Part shown: positions 1 through 6,429 of the stretch, piece after piece
How positions within the stretch are numbered: position 1 is the first letter of the stretch
How the letters are laid out: each line of letters opens with the position of its first letter
NCBI GenBank assembly: GCA_947460065.1
Contig: CANHGF010000119.1
Location: forward strand, 1-7,346
Source of the DNA: Comamonadaceae bacterium
GTDB taxonomy: Bacteria > Pseudomonadota > Gammaproteobacteria > Burkholderiales > Burkholderiaceae_C
Reading direction: 5' to 3'
DNA: 7,346 nt
The notes under the pieces: model-generated
Database searches by the model: none
Told to the model about the DNA's origin: nothing
Seen by the model: the letters and a program-made list of their open reading frames with translations, nothing else
Position numbers and translations under genes: made by a program

Positions 1-1360
1 CGCCGCCAAAGGCGAACATCGCGTACTCGCGCGGATCCAAGCCCTTCTCCAGGGTAATGCGTTTGATCGCGCCAGCCATGGTGACTGAGGCGATTTGAAT
101 GATGCCTTCGGCCATGCGACAGGCGCCGTCCTCGCCGGTATAGCCCAGCCTATCGGCCAGGCGCTCGCGCATCTGCTGATCGGCCAGATCGGGCCGCAGT
201 GGCATGCTTCCGCCCAGGAAGGAGCTTGCATCGACCCGACCCAGGATGACATTGGCATCGGTCACGGTGGGCTCGGTCCCGCCTCTGCCATAAGCCACGG
301 GTCCGGGCGTCGAGCCGGCCGAGCGGGGGCCGACAAACAAGCGGCCCTGCTCGTCGGCCCAGGCGATCGAACCCCCGCCTGCTCCCACCTCTACGATATC
401 AAGCACCGCGCTGCGAATGGGAAAGCCCCGGGCGTAGCCACCGATGTAATAGGTGGACTTGATTTCAAAATCCCCCTGGTGAACCAGCGCGCATTTGGCG
501 GTGGTGCCCCCCATGTCAAACGCGATCGCATGGTCCAGGCCCAGAGCCTGGGCATAAGCAGCGGTGCCTATGCAGCCGCCCACCGGACCGGACTCCACCA
601 GTGAAATCGGCGAGGTCAAAGTCTTGTCGAGCGCCAGCACGCCGCCACTGGAGCCCATCAGAAAAAACTGGCCTTTGAAGCCTTGATCGCTCAGCCGCTG
701 ATCGATGGTGTGGACATAACCGGCCACCTGCGGCCCCACATAGGCATTGGCTGCGACGGTGGCGGTGCGCTCGTATTCGTACCATTCGCGGGTCAGCTCG
801 GTGCCCCGGGTAATGAACAGGCCGGGCAGCATCTCCCGAAGCCAGGCCTGCACCTGGCGCTCATGTGAATCGTTGAGATAGGCATTGAGAAAGGAAATGC
901 CCACCGCCTGCACATCGATCTGGCGCAAGCGTTCGGCCAAGCGCTGGACCTGCTCGCGTTCGGGCACGACCACCGGCTCACCGGCGCCTGAGATGCGCTC
1001 CGGCAGTTCCAGGCGCAAATCGCGAGGCACCAGCACCGGGTCGCGCCGGTAGTAAAGATCAAACGGGTCAGGCCGGTTGCCACGGCCGGTCTCAAGCACA
1101 TCGCGAAAGCCCTGAGTCGTCACCAGAGCCACCTTGGCTCCGACCCGTTGAAGCAGCGCATTGATGACCAAAGTGGTGCCGTGCTTGAAGGTCTTGGCGG
1201 CGCTCAGATCCAGACCCACCTTGGCCATGCAATCGAAAACGCCCCGTTCGAGCGCGTCATAGGTGGTCAGGCTTTTGGTGTAGCGCACCTGCCCGCTGTC
1301 GATATCGTAGGCGGCCAAGTCAGTGAAGGTCCCACCCGTGTCGACGGCAACAATGATCAT
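1..1360 (-). CDS. HyuA-type hydantoinase/oxoprolinase/carboxylase ATPase subunit, 3' end cut by window edge
   Basis: Reading the minus strand from the ATG at 1358-1360 gives an uninterrupted 453-residue frame that leaves the window at base 1. The family (N-methylhydantoinase A, 5-oxoprolinase, alpha-type subunits of acetone and acetophenone carboxylases) performs ATP-dependent amide hydrolysis or carboxylation, usually with a HyuB partner, in the cytoplasm. Visible marks are the first ATP-binding loop DTGGTFTD (residues 7-14), a Hydant_A_N-like domain (about 3-180), GSSGG (236-240), SGPVGG (257-262), the second phosphate loop DMGGTTAKC (282-290), GAGGGSIAW (326-334) and the signature GPRSAGSTPGPVAYGRGG (344-361). 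Family members are about 700 residues, so roughly 230-250 C-terminal residues lie to the left. The start is fixed by the canonical N-terminus just before DTGGTFTD; only a weak A-rich ribosome site precedes it. It follows the CoA-transferase by 55 bp and probably shares its transcript. A HyuB partner would be expected further left. Family is certain; substrate and hydrolase-versus-carboxylase role are not. Confidence 0.9.
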   Translation of the reverse strand, partial: MIIVAVDTGGTFTDLAAYDIDSGQVRYTKSLTTYDALERGVFDCMAKVGLDLSAAKTFKHGTTLVINALLQRVGAKVALVTTQGFRDVLETGRGNRPDPFDLYYRRDPVLVPRDLRLELPERISGAGEPVVVPEREQVQRLAERLRQIDVQAVGISFLNAYLNDSHERQVQAWLREMLPGLFITRGTELTREWYEYERTATVAANAYVGPQVAGYVHTIDQRLSDQGFKGQFFLMGSSGGVLALDKTLTSPISLVESGPVGGCIGTAAYAQALGLDHAIAFDMGGTTAKCALVHQGDFEIKSTYYIGGYARGFPIRSAVLDIVEVGAGGGSIAWADEQGRLFVGPRSAGSTPGPVAYGRGGTEPTVTDANVILGRVDASSFLGGSMPLRPDLADQQMRERLADRLGYTGEDGACRMAEGIIQIASVTMAGAIKRITLEKGLDPREYAMFAFGG

Positions 1361-1415
1361 GATCTATTTCTTTTCAAAGCTAAATGTCGTTGATGAATTT
1401 CAAAGCGCTGCGGCC
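1361..1415. other. Short gap between CoA-transferase and HyuA-type gene
   Basis: These 55 bp separate the CoA-transferase stop from the HyuA-type start, both on the minus strand. The stretch is richer in A and T than the genes around it, including ATTTAGCTTTGAAAAGAAAT upstream of the start. I see no hairpin with a T-run and no convincing promoter, so the two genes are probably co-transcribed. Confidence 0.5.
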
Positions 1416-2567
1416 TCACAAGCGCATGCCCAACTCATCCAAAATGGCCTGGGTGTGCTGGCCCGCCCGGGGAATGGCGCCGAGGTAGTAGTCAAAGCTG
1501 CTGTGCTGGGCCGGCGGCCACAGCGCGGGCAGCTTGCCACCGATGGAGTCAATCTCGCTCCAGCGAGCGCGCGCCTGCAACTGAGGATGGGCCCAGACGT
1601 CCTTCATGGAGTTCATGCGGGCATTGGCAATTTGCGCCCGCTCGAGACGCTCGACCACCTGGCTTGTCGTCAGACCTGCAAACACGCCGTCGATGATCTC
1701 GCGCAGGCTGCGGCGGTTGTCATGGCGCAGCGAGATGCTCACAAACCTCGCATCATGCGCCAGCGCGGGCTGTCCCAAAACCGTATCGCAAAAGCGCAGC
1801 CACTCTCGCTCGTTTTGCACACCCAGGATCACCGCTCCCCCGTCGCCGACGGGGAACGGGCCGTAGGGCGGAATGGTGGCATGACTGGCGCCGGTGCGCG
1901 GCGGAGGCTCGGCACCGTCGATGGCGTAGTAGAGGGGGTAGCCCATCCACTCGACCAGGCATTCGAGCATGGACACATCGATGTGCGAGCCCCGGCCGGT
2001 CTTGCCGCGCTGGATCAGCGCGGCAAGGATGGCCGAATAGGCATACATGCCGGCAGCGATATCGGCAATCGAATTGCCCGCCTTCGACGGCTCCTGCTCG
2101 GTTCCGGTCACGCTGATCAACCCGGCCTCGCCCTGAATCAGCAGATCGTAGGCCTTACGGTCACGGTAGGGCCCGTCCTGGCCATAGCCCGAGATGTCGC
2201 AGACGATGAGTGAAGGCTGAACTGCCTGCAAGGTGGCAGCGTCCAGCCCTAGCCTGGCAGTGGCTCCGGGCGCCAGGTTCTGCACCAGTACGTCGGCGCG
2301 GCCGATCAGCGCCCGCAGCGCTGCCAAATGGCTCAGCTGCTTGATGTCCAGCGCCAGACTCTCCTTAGACCGATTGACCCAAACAAAATGAGATGCCTGC
2401 CCGCGGGCCCGCTTGTCATAAGCGCGGGCAAAGTCGCCCGAACCTGGGCGCTCGACCTTGATCACGCGTGCCCCCAGGTCGGCCAAGTGCCGGGTGCACA
2501 GCGGAGCGGCTATCGCCTGCTCCAGCGAAACCACCGTGATGTGATCCAGGGGACGGGTTGACTTCAT
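1416..2567 (-). CDS. Family III (CaiB/BaiF) CoA-transferase, mesaconate/citramalate-type
   Basis: This 383-residue protein is full length for the family III CoA-transferases, which move CoA between carboxylic acids through an aspartyl-CoA mixed anhydride. The N-terminus is the conserved CoA-binding segment: SLEQAIAAP (14-22), with the family's Gln at 17, then ADLGARVIKVERPGSGDFAR (29-48). NRSKESLALD (65-74) and ISGYGQDGPY (125-134) follow. The likely catalytic aspartate is D141 in KAYDLLIQGEAGL (138-150). RGSHIDVSMLE (192-202) is the usual motif of the second domain. The segments SHFVWVNRSKES and VVSLEQA recall mesaconyl-CoA and succinyl-CoA:citramalate or mesaconate transferases; this is from memory of the family, so the acid substrate is inferred. 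It is first in a leftward unit with the HyuA-type gene and diverges from the LysR gene across 126 bp, suggesting LysR control. No good Shine-Dalgarno precedes the ATG, but the N-terminus aligns with the family start. Confidence 0.9.
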   Translation of the reverse strand: MKSTRPLDHITVVSLEQAIAAPLCTRHLADLGARVIKVERPGSGDFARAYDKRARGQASHFVWVNRSKESLALDIKQLSHLAALRALIGRADVLVQNLAPGATARLGLDAATLQAVQPSLIVCDISGYGQDGPYRDRKAYDLLIQGEAGLISVTGTEQEPSKAGNSIADIAAGMYAYSAILAALIQRGKTGRGSHIDVSMLECLVEWMGYPLYYAIDGAEPPPRTGASHATIPPYGPFPVGDGGAVILGVQNEREWLRFCDTVLGQPALAHDARFVSISLRHDNRRSLREIIDGVFAGLTTSQVVERLERAQIANARMNSMKDVWAHPQLQARARWSEIDSIGGKLPALWPPAQHSSFDYYLGAIPRAGQHTQAILDELGMRL

Positions 2568-2693
2568 GTCTGAACGACAGTTCGCTGCATTACCGACATG
2601 GTCTGACTTTCGGCAACACAGGGCAATTCGCGTTTTCCATGTTAAGCCTTCGAAATTTACGAAGGCTTTCTACAGCAAAGCTAAGATCGCTGC
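2568..2693. promoter_or_regulatory. Divergent regulatory region between CoA-transferase and LysR genes
   Basis: This 126-bp stretch between two divergent starts is richer in A and T than the flanking genes and must hold the promoters for both. It contains one strong inverted repeat (2644-2668, listed separately). Toward LysR, TAAGAT at 2682-2687 is a plausible -10 box, which would place transcription start at or next to the ATG at 2694. No consensus -35 is seen at proper spacing, as expected for regulated promoters. Toward the CoA-transferase, TTGCCG or TTGCCC elements occur on the minus strand but no good -10 pairs with them, so that promoter stays unassigned; dependence on an activator would explain it. 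Confidence 0.65.
2644..2668. promoter_or_regulatory. Candidate LysR operator: perfect 9-bp inverted repeat with T-N11-A core
   Basis: AAGCCTTCG (2644-2652) and CGAAGGCTT (2660-2668) are perfect inverted arms around a 7-bp AT spacer, AAATTTA (2653-2659). Inside lies a T-N11-A arrangement (T2650 to A2662), the classic LysR-family box. It sits 25 bp upstream of the LysR start and 76 bp upstream of the CoA-transferase start, the usual location for a recognition site that autoregulates the regulator and activates the divergent gene. No T-run follows, and both genes point away from it, so a terminator is unlikely. Binding is inferred. Confidence 0.7.
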
Positions 2694-3602
2694 ATGCGCT
2701 TTGATCTCAACGACCTGCGGTTATTCGTCACGGCAGCCGAAGAGGGCAACCTCACCCGAGCGGCTGGCCGGCATAACCTGTCCCTGGCAGCCGTCAGTGC
2801 CCGCATCAAGGCGCTGGAAGGCCAGACCGGGCAGGCCCTGCTGTACCGGCAGGCTCGGGGCGTACAACTTTCTCCACCCGGACAGGCCTTTTTACACCAT
2901 GCCCGCATGATCTTGCACCAGGTCGAGCAGATGCGCATGGACATGAGTGACTACGCCGGCGGTCATCGAGGCCACCTGCGGGTGTTTGCCAACACCACCG
3001 CGGTAACCGACTTCCTACCGGAGTTGCTGCCCTCCTACCTCGCCGAGAATCCACAAGTCAGCATTGACTTGCAAGAAAAGCCCAATACAGCGATCGTCCG
3101 CGGCGTCCTAGACGGTCATGCCGATCTGGGCATCGTGGCAGGCCAAGTCGACACTCTAGGCCTGGAACGCCTGCATTTCAGCACCGACCGGCTGGTGTTG
3201 GCCACTGCCCGCAGCCACCATCTTGCCAGTCGGCGCCAGGTGGCTTTTGCAGAAACCCTGGACGAAGACGCGATCGGCATGCAGCCGGGCAGCACCCTGT
3301 CGCTTTTTCTCAGTCAAGTCACCGAGGAAATCGGTCGCCCCATGAAGTTGCGCATCCAGTTGACCAGCTTCGATGCGATGTGCCGCATGATCGGCGCCGG
3401 TGTGGGCGTGGGCATCGTGCCCGAATCGACCGCCTACCGATACCGGGAGGCCATGGGGCTGGCCCTGATCGATCTGAGTGATCCCTGGAGCGTGCGCGAA
3501 CGCTACATCGTGACCCGCGAGCGCGGCAGCCTGCCTGGCTACGCGCAGTCACTGATCGACAGGCTCTGCACCCATTTCGCCAAGGCGCGCGACGCCACCT
3601 GA
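2694..3602 (+). CDS. LysR-family transcriptional regulator
   Basis: This 302-residue protein has the usual length and layout of LysR regulators: an N-terminal winged helix-turn-helix (about residues 4-62, with LRLFVTAAEEGNLTRAA and SLAAVSARIKALE and the wing ALLYRQARGVQLSPPG), a linker helix (about 64-90) and a periplasmic-binding-protein-like effector domain (about 92-298). The effector domain includes HADLGIVAG and the GAGVGVGIVPES stretch typical of subdomain II. It is divergent from the CoA-transferase/HyuA unit and its promoter region carries a T-N11-A palindrome, so it very likely controls that unit and itself. It is convergent with the LeuCD/flavoprotein/lyase operon, whose promoter lies outside the window; control of that operon is plausible but unproven. 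The inducer is probably a carboxylic acid of the pathway or its CoA ester (inference). The ATG at 2694 lacks a clear Shine-Dalgarno sequence. Confidence 0.93.
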   Translation: MRFDLNDLRLFVTAAEEGNLTRAAGRHNLSLAAVSARIKALEGQTGQALLYRQARGVQLSPPGQAFLHHARMILHQVEQMRMDMSDYAGGHRGHLRVFANTTAVTDFLPELLPSYLAENPQVSIDLQEKPNTAIVRGVLDGHADLGIVAGQVDTLGLERLHFSTDRLVLATARSHHLASRRQVAFAETLDEDAIGMQPGSTLSLFLSQVTEEIGRPMKLRIQLTSFDAMCRMIGAGVGVGIVPESTAYRYREAMGLALIDLSDPWSVRERYIVTRERGSLPGYAQSLIDRLCTHFAKARDAT

Positions 3603-3643
3603 GCAGCGCCTCTGGCTAGAGCCACGGGCTCAACGGTGTGCGC
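3603..3643. other. Convergent gap between LysR and lyase genes
   Basis: These 41 bp separate the facing stop codons of the LysR gene and the last gene of the LeuCD operon. A small hairpin, GAGCC (3619-3623) and GGCTC (3627-3631) around a 3-base loop, is present but no T-run follows it on either strand, so it is at most a weak bidirectional transcription barrier. Confidence 0.35.
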
Positions 3644-4501
3644 TCAGCCCTCGTACCTCTTGCCCAATTCCAGCAACTCGGGCGTACCGATCAGGGCATT
3701 GAGTTGGTCGAAGTCGAGCATCTCGTCCTTGAAAGGCGCGGTGGTCTGGTGCTGGTGCAAGCTGGCGTAGTAGCGGCGCAGCAGGTGCGATACAGCGCGG
3801 GCGGTGCCGCCCGGGAAAATCACGATGCGGTAGCCCAGCTCGCCCAGCGCCGCCGCGCTGTGCACCGGGGTCTTGCCGCCTTCGACCATATTGGCCAGCA
3901 TGGGAATGCGCGCTGCAAAACGGCCGCAAGCGGCCTTCATTTGCTCCGGGCTGCGCACCGCTTCGATGAAGAGCGCGTCGACGCCGCAGGCCAGGTATTG
4001 CTCGGCGCGCTCCATCGCCGCGTCAAAGCCTTCGACCGCCACCGCGTCGGTGCGCGCCAGGATCAGGGTGTCCTTGGAGTGCCGGGCATCGAGCGCAGCG
4101 CGCAGCTTGCCGCACATCTCGGCCACCGGCACCACGCCCTTGCCGTCGAGGTGGCCGCAGCGCTTGGGAAAGGTCTGGTCTTCCAGCTGAATCATGGCCG
4201 CGCCGGCGCGTTCAAAGGCACGCACGGTGCGCTGGGTATTGAGGGCATTGCCAAAGCCGGTATCGGCATCGACGATCACCGGCAGTTGTACCCGCTCGGT
4301 GATGCGCGCGAGGCTGTCAGCCACCTCGGTGGCGGTGGTCAGACCCACATCGGAGCGACCCAGCCGGGTGTAGGCGATCGAGGCACCCGAGAGGTAAAGC
4401 GCATCAAAACCCGCCTGCTCGGCCACCAGGGCGGTCAGCGCGTCGTAGATGCCGGGAGCCAGCAAGGCCGTAGGCTGCTGCAGTCTTTGTGCGAGGGTCA
4501 T
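3644..4501 (-). CDS. Isocitrate lyase/methylisocitrate lyase superfamily C-C lyase, 2,3-dimethylmalate-lyase-like
   Basis: This 285-residue protein is a full-length short member of the isocitrate lyase/PEP mutase superfamily, TIM-barrel enzymes that cleave or form C-C or P-C bonds next to a carboxylate. Seen in order are APGIYDALTALVAEQAGF (15-32), YLSGAS (36-41), the Mg-binding VDADTGFGN (77-85), QLEDQTFPKRCGH (105-117) and LARTDA (148-153). The cysteine in KRCGH (C115) is the catalytic residue of true lyases and is absent from PEP mutases, so a C-C lyase is favoured over a phosphonomutase, a name often given to such genes. Closest functional models are 2,3-dimethylmalate lyase, plant 2-alkylmalate lyase (petal death protein) and methylisocitrate lyase. 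Oxaloacetate decarboxylase is an alternative. It is the last gene of the operon, 27 bp after the flavoprotein, with a modest GAAAG ribosome site 9 bp before the ATG. With a LeuCD hydratase upstream, cleavage of a 2-alkylmalate to pyruvate plus a short acid is the best inference. Confidence 0.88.
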   Translation of the reverse strand: MTLAQRLQQPTALLAPGIYDALTALVAEQAGFDALYLSGASIAYTRLGRSDVGLTTATEVADSLARITERVQLPVIVDADTGFGNALNTQRTVRAFERAGAAMIQLEDQTFPKRCGHLDGKGVVPVAEMCGKLRAALDARHSKDTLILARTDAVAVEGFDAAMERAEQYLACGVDALFIEAVRSPEQMKAACGRFAARIPMLANMVEGGKTPVHSAAALGELGYRIVIFPGGTARAVSHLLRRYYASLHQHQTTAPFKDEMLDFDQLNALIGTPELLELGKRYEG

Positions 4502-4528
4502 GAAGAAATACTTTCAGGTTTTCCAAGG

Positions 4529-5932
4529 TCAGGCTTGCTTCAGCTGAGAGGCCATCACGCCGGCAGCCAGCCAGCCACCACCGACCGCGCTGAGCAGACC
4601 ATTGCCCGCCATGTAACCGTCAGCGCCTCGGCCCGACACGCCACGGGCCGCGCCGCCAGCAGCAAAAAGATTGGGCATGGGCGTGCCGTCGCTGCGCAGC
4701 ACGCGTGCTTCGGTGTCGATGTCCAGTCCGCCCTGGGTGTGAAACAGCGCACCGGTCACCTTGATGGCGTGGTACGGGGCTGTGAGCGCGCGTTTGAAGG
4801 TACGACCCATGCTGTCGGTATGGCCGGGTGCGATCTCATCGAGCGTCGCTTGCAGTGTCGGCTCGTCGCAGCCAATCAGTGCGGCCAGGCCCGCCACGTC
4901 AGAGGCGGTGCGCAGTGCGCCCGCGGCCTCTGCATCGCGGAAGTCCGGAAAGCCGCGCAGCAACTCGAGCAAGGGACCATCAAACACATTCCAGGCAATC
5001 GCGCCAGGCTGGGCCAGCACATGCACAGCCGCCTCGGAATAGCCGCCGGTCTCGTCGTTGAAGCGGCGTCCCAGGGCATTGACCTGCACACCGCCTTCCA
5101 TGATGAAGGCCCAGGTGACCAAGGCGTTGTGCGGCATGGCCCAGGAGCCGTGGCCCTGATAAGCATCCATATCGGCCATGCCCAGACCCAGCTGTCGGCC
5201 CCAGACAATGGCCGTGCCGTCGTTGCCCTGATGCCCAGCGAACACCGCCTGCACCATCTCGGGCAAGAGCTCGCTGACCATCTGCGGGTTGCCGCCAAAG
5301 CCATTGCAGGCCAGCAGCAGGCATTGGCAGCCCAGGTGCTCCAGCTGTCCGTCCGGCCGGCGGTAGCCCACGCCAAGAATGCGGTCCTGCGCATCCACCC
5401 ATAGCTCGGTCACCAAGGCCTCGGTCAGGATGTCCACCCCGTCCTGCTGGGCCAACTTCTCGAGCCGGGTCATGAAGGTCGCGCCTGTTTTTTCGGGCAT
5501 GGTGTGCATGCGCAGCACGCTGTGACCGGGGTAGAGAAAGCCGTCGACGATTTCAAAGGGCAGGCCCTTGCTCTCCAGCACATCGATCGCCTCGGTCACC
5601 GCATGCACATAGGCTCGAACCAGCGGCCTTGGCGCCTGGCCATGGGCCTTGTTCATCACATCCTCAACGAGCAACTCATAGGTGTCGGCAATGCCCAGGG
5701 ATTTTTGCAAGCGCGTCTGCGCCGCCGGGATGAAGCCCGAGGACAGCGCGGTCGAGCCGGTGGGCGTGGCGTCACGTTCGAGCACCACACAATCGAGGCC
5801 GGCTTCGCGCAGGGCAATGCCTGCCGTCAAGCCGCAGGAGCCGCCACCGACGATGACCACCGGCACGGCCATGGTGCCCTCGGGCATGGCCTGGGCACGA
5901 ACCACAGTGGGCAGGGCTGAGGGTTTGCTCAT
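4529..5932 (-). CDS. FAD-dependent dehydrogenase/reductase of the fumarate reductase flavoprotein type
   Basis: This 467-residue protein belongs to the FAD_binding_2 group, which includes fumarate reductase, tricarballylate dehydrogenase and 3-ketosteroid dehydrogenase. The FAD-binding strand-turn-helix is VVIVGGGSCG (25-34) with E52 placed to hold the ribose. GHQGND (233-238), the mid-domain EGGVQVNALGRRFNDE (279-294), LFHTQGGLDID (396-406) and the C-terminal FAD motif PNLFAAGGAARGVSGRGADG (420-439) follow. H398 and R289/R290 match positions expected for the substrate-binding His and Arg of the fumarate reductase fold, by motif comparison only. There is no signal peptide, Tat motif, haem-binding CxxCH or membrane segment, so it is cytoplasmic and must pass electrons to a partner not seen here. 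It overlaps the LeuD-like stop by 4 bp (ATGA), and an AAGGAG ribosome site 5 bp before the ATG fixes the start. Likely role: reversible CH-CH to C=C oxidation of a free di- or tricarboxylic acid that the LeuCD enzyme then hydrates. Confidence 0.88.
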   Translation of the reverse strand: MSKPSALPTVVRAQAMPEGTMAVPVVIVGGGSCGLTAGIALREAGLDCVVLERDATPTGSTALSSGFIPAAQTRLQKSLGIADTYELLVEDVMNKAHGQAPRPLVRAYVHAVTEAIDVLESKGLPFEIVDGFLYPGHSVLRMHTMPEKTGATFMTRLEKLAQQDGVDILTEALVTELWVDAQDRILGVGYRRPDGQLEHLGCQCLLLACNGFGGNPQMVSELLPEMVQAVFAGHQGNDGTAIVWGRQLGLGMADMDAYQGHGSWAMPHNALVTWAFIMEGGVQVNALGRRFNDETGGYSEAAVHVLAQPGAIAWNVFDGPLLELLRGFPDFRDAEAAGALRTASDVAGLAALIGCDEPTLQATLDEIAPGHTDSMGRTFKRALTAPYHAIKVTGALFHTQGGLDIDTEARVLRSDGTPMPNLFAAGGAARGVSGRGADGYMAGNGLLSAVGGGWLAAGVMASQLKQA

Positions 5933-6429
5933 GAGGACTCCTTGCGCTCTTGGAGGGTTTTCTTCAGTTGGGGCAACAGACCGCCTGCGCGCACCATCTC
6001 GAGCAGGAAGTCTGGAATCGGCTCACACGCCAAGCGCTCACCATTGCTGCGGATCACCGCACGGCCGGGCAGATCGAGCGCGATGGTCTCGCCCTCCTCC
6101 AGCCGTTCGGCCTCTTGGCAGGTCAGCAGCAGCAGGCCCAAATTGAAGGCGTTGCGAAAATACAGACCGCTGTAGGACGGCGCGATCACTGCCTTGACAC
6201 CCAGCTGCACCAGGGCACCAGCGGCCTGCTCGCGCGAGGAGCCTATGCCGAAGTTGGCGCCAGCGGCAATCACATCACCGGCACGCACCTGCGCTGAAAA
6301 CTCAGGCCGCACACCTTCGAGGCAGTGGGTCGCAATGTCGGCGATGCCCAGCTTCATATAGGCCCCGGGCGCGAGCTGGTCGGTATCGATGTCGGCACCG
6401 AGCTTCCAGACTTTATGACTGCCGCTCAT
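5929..6429 (-). CDS. LeuD-like hydro-lyase small subunit (aconitase superfamily)
   Basis: This 166-residue protein is the swivel-domain small subunit of a two-subunit aconitase-family hydro-lyase (isopropylmalate, homoaconitate, maleate, citraconate or dimethylmaleate type). Visible marks are GADIDTDQLAPGAYMKLG (11-28), GANFGIGSSREQAAGAL (about 58-74, containing the substrate-binding GSSREQA stretch) and the APSYSGLYFRNAFNLGL strand-helix. Its length fits the short archaeal/bacterial LeuD group, not the roughly 200-residue E. coli type. The frame stays open upstream to an ATG at 6603, but the true start is 6429: it overlaps the large-subunit stop by 4 bp, has a GAGGTG ribosome site 5 bp upstream, and begins just before the conserved domain. 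The substrate loop reads YMKL (24-27) with Lys26, not the hydrophobic loop of isopropylmalate isomerase, so a leucine-biosynthesis role is unlikely. The neighbours (flavoprotein, C-C lyase) point to catabolism. Confidence 0.88.
   Translation of the reverse strand: MSGSHKVWKLGADIDTDQLAPGAYMKLGIADIATHCLEGVRPEFSAQVRAGDVIAAGANFGIGSSREQAAGALVQLGVKAVIAPSYSGLYFRNAFNLGLLLLTCQEAERLEEGETIALDLPGRAVIRSNGERLACEPIPDFLLEMVRAGGLLPQLKKTLQERKESS
5938..5943 (-). promoter_or_regulatory. Ribosome binding site deciding the flavoprotein start
   Basis: AAGGAG on the minus strand ends 5 bp before the ATG at 5930-5932. It lies inside the end of the LeuD-like gene and supports this start over in-frame methionines at residues 16 and 21. 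Confidence 0.75.

Noticed and set aside
95..604. Plus-strand open frame of 169 codons
   Set aside because: It is antisense to the HyuA-type gene, whose frame is uninterrupted and carries the family signatures here.
1..1360. Frameshifted or broken HyuA gene, because only short open frames with ATG and stop appear in this stretch
   Set aside because: Direct translation from the ATG at 1360 is free of stops to base 1; the gene simply has no stop inside the window.
1323..2213. Plus-strand open frame of 296 codons
   Set aside because: It is antisense to the CoA-transferase and the HyuA-type start, with no recognisable motifs; a codon-bias shadow.
3619..3631. Hairpin GAGCC/GGCTC as a Rho-independent terminator
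   Set aside because: The stem is only 5 bp and no T-run follows on either strand.
3638..5404. Long open frame (588 codons) on the plus strand
   Set aside because: It lies antisense to the lyase and flavoprotein genes, both with clear family motifs. Its translation is rich in His, Gln, Gly and Ala with no recognisable domain, typical of the mirror frame of GC-rich genes.
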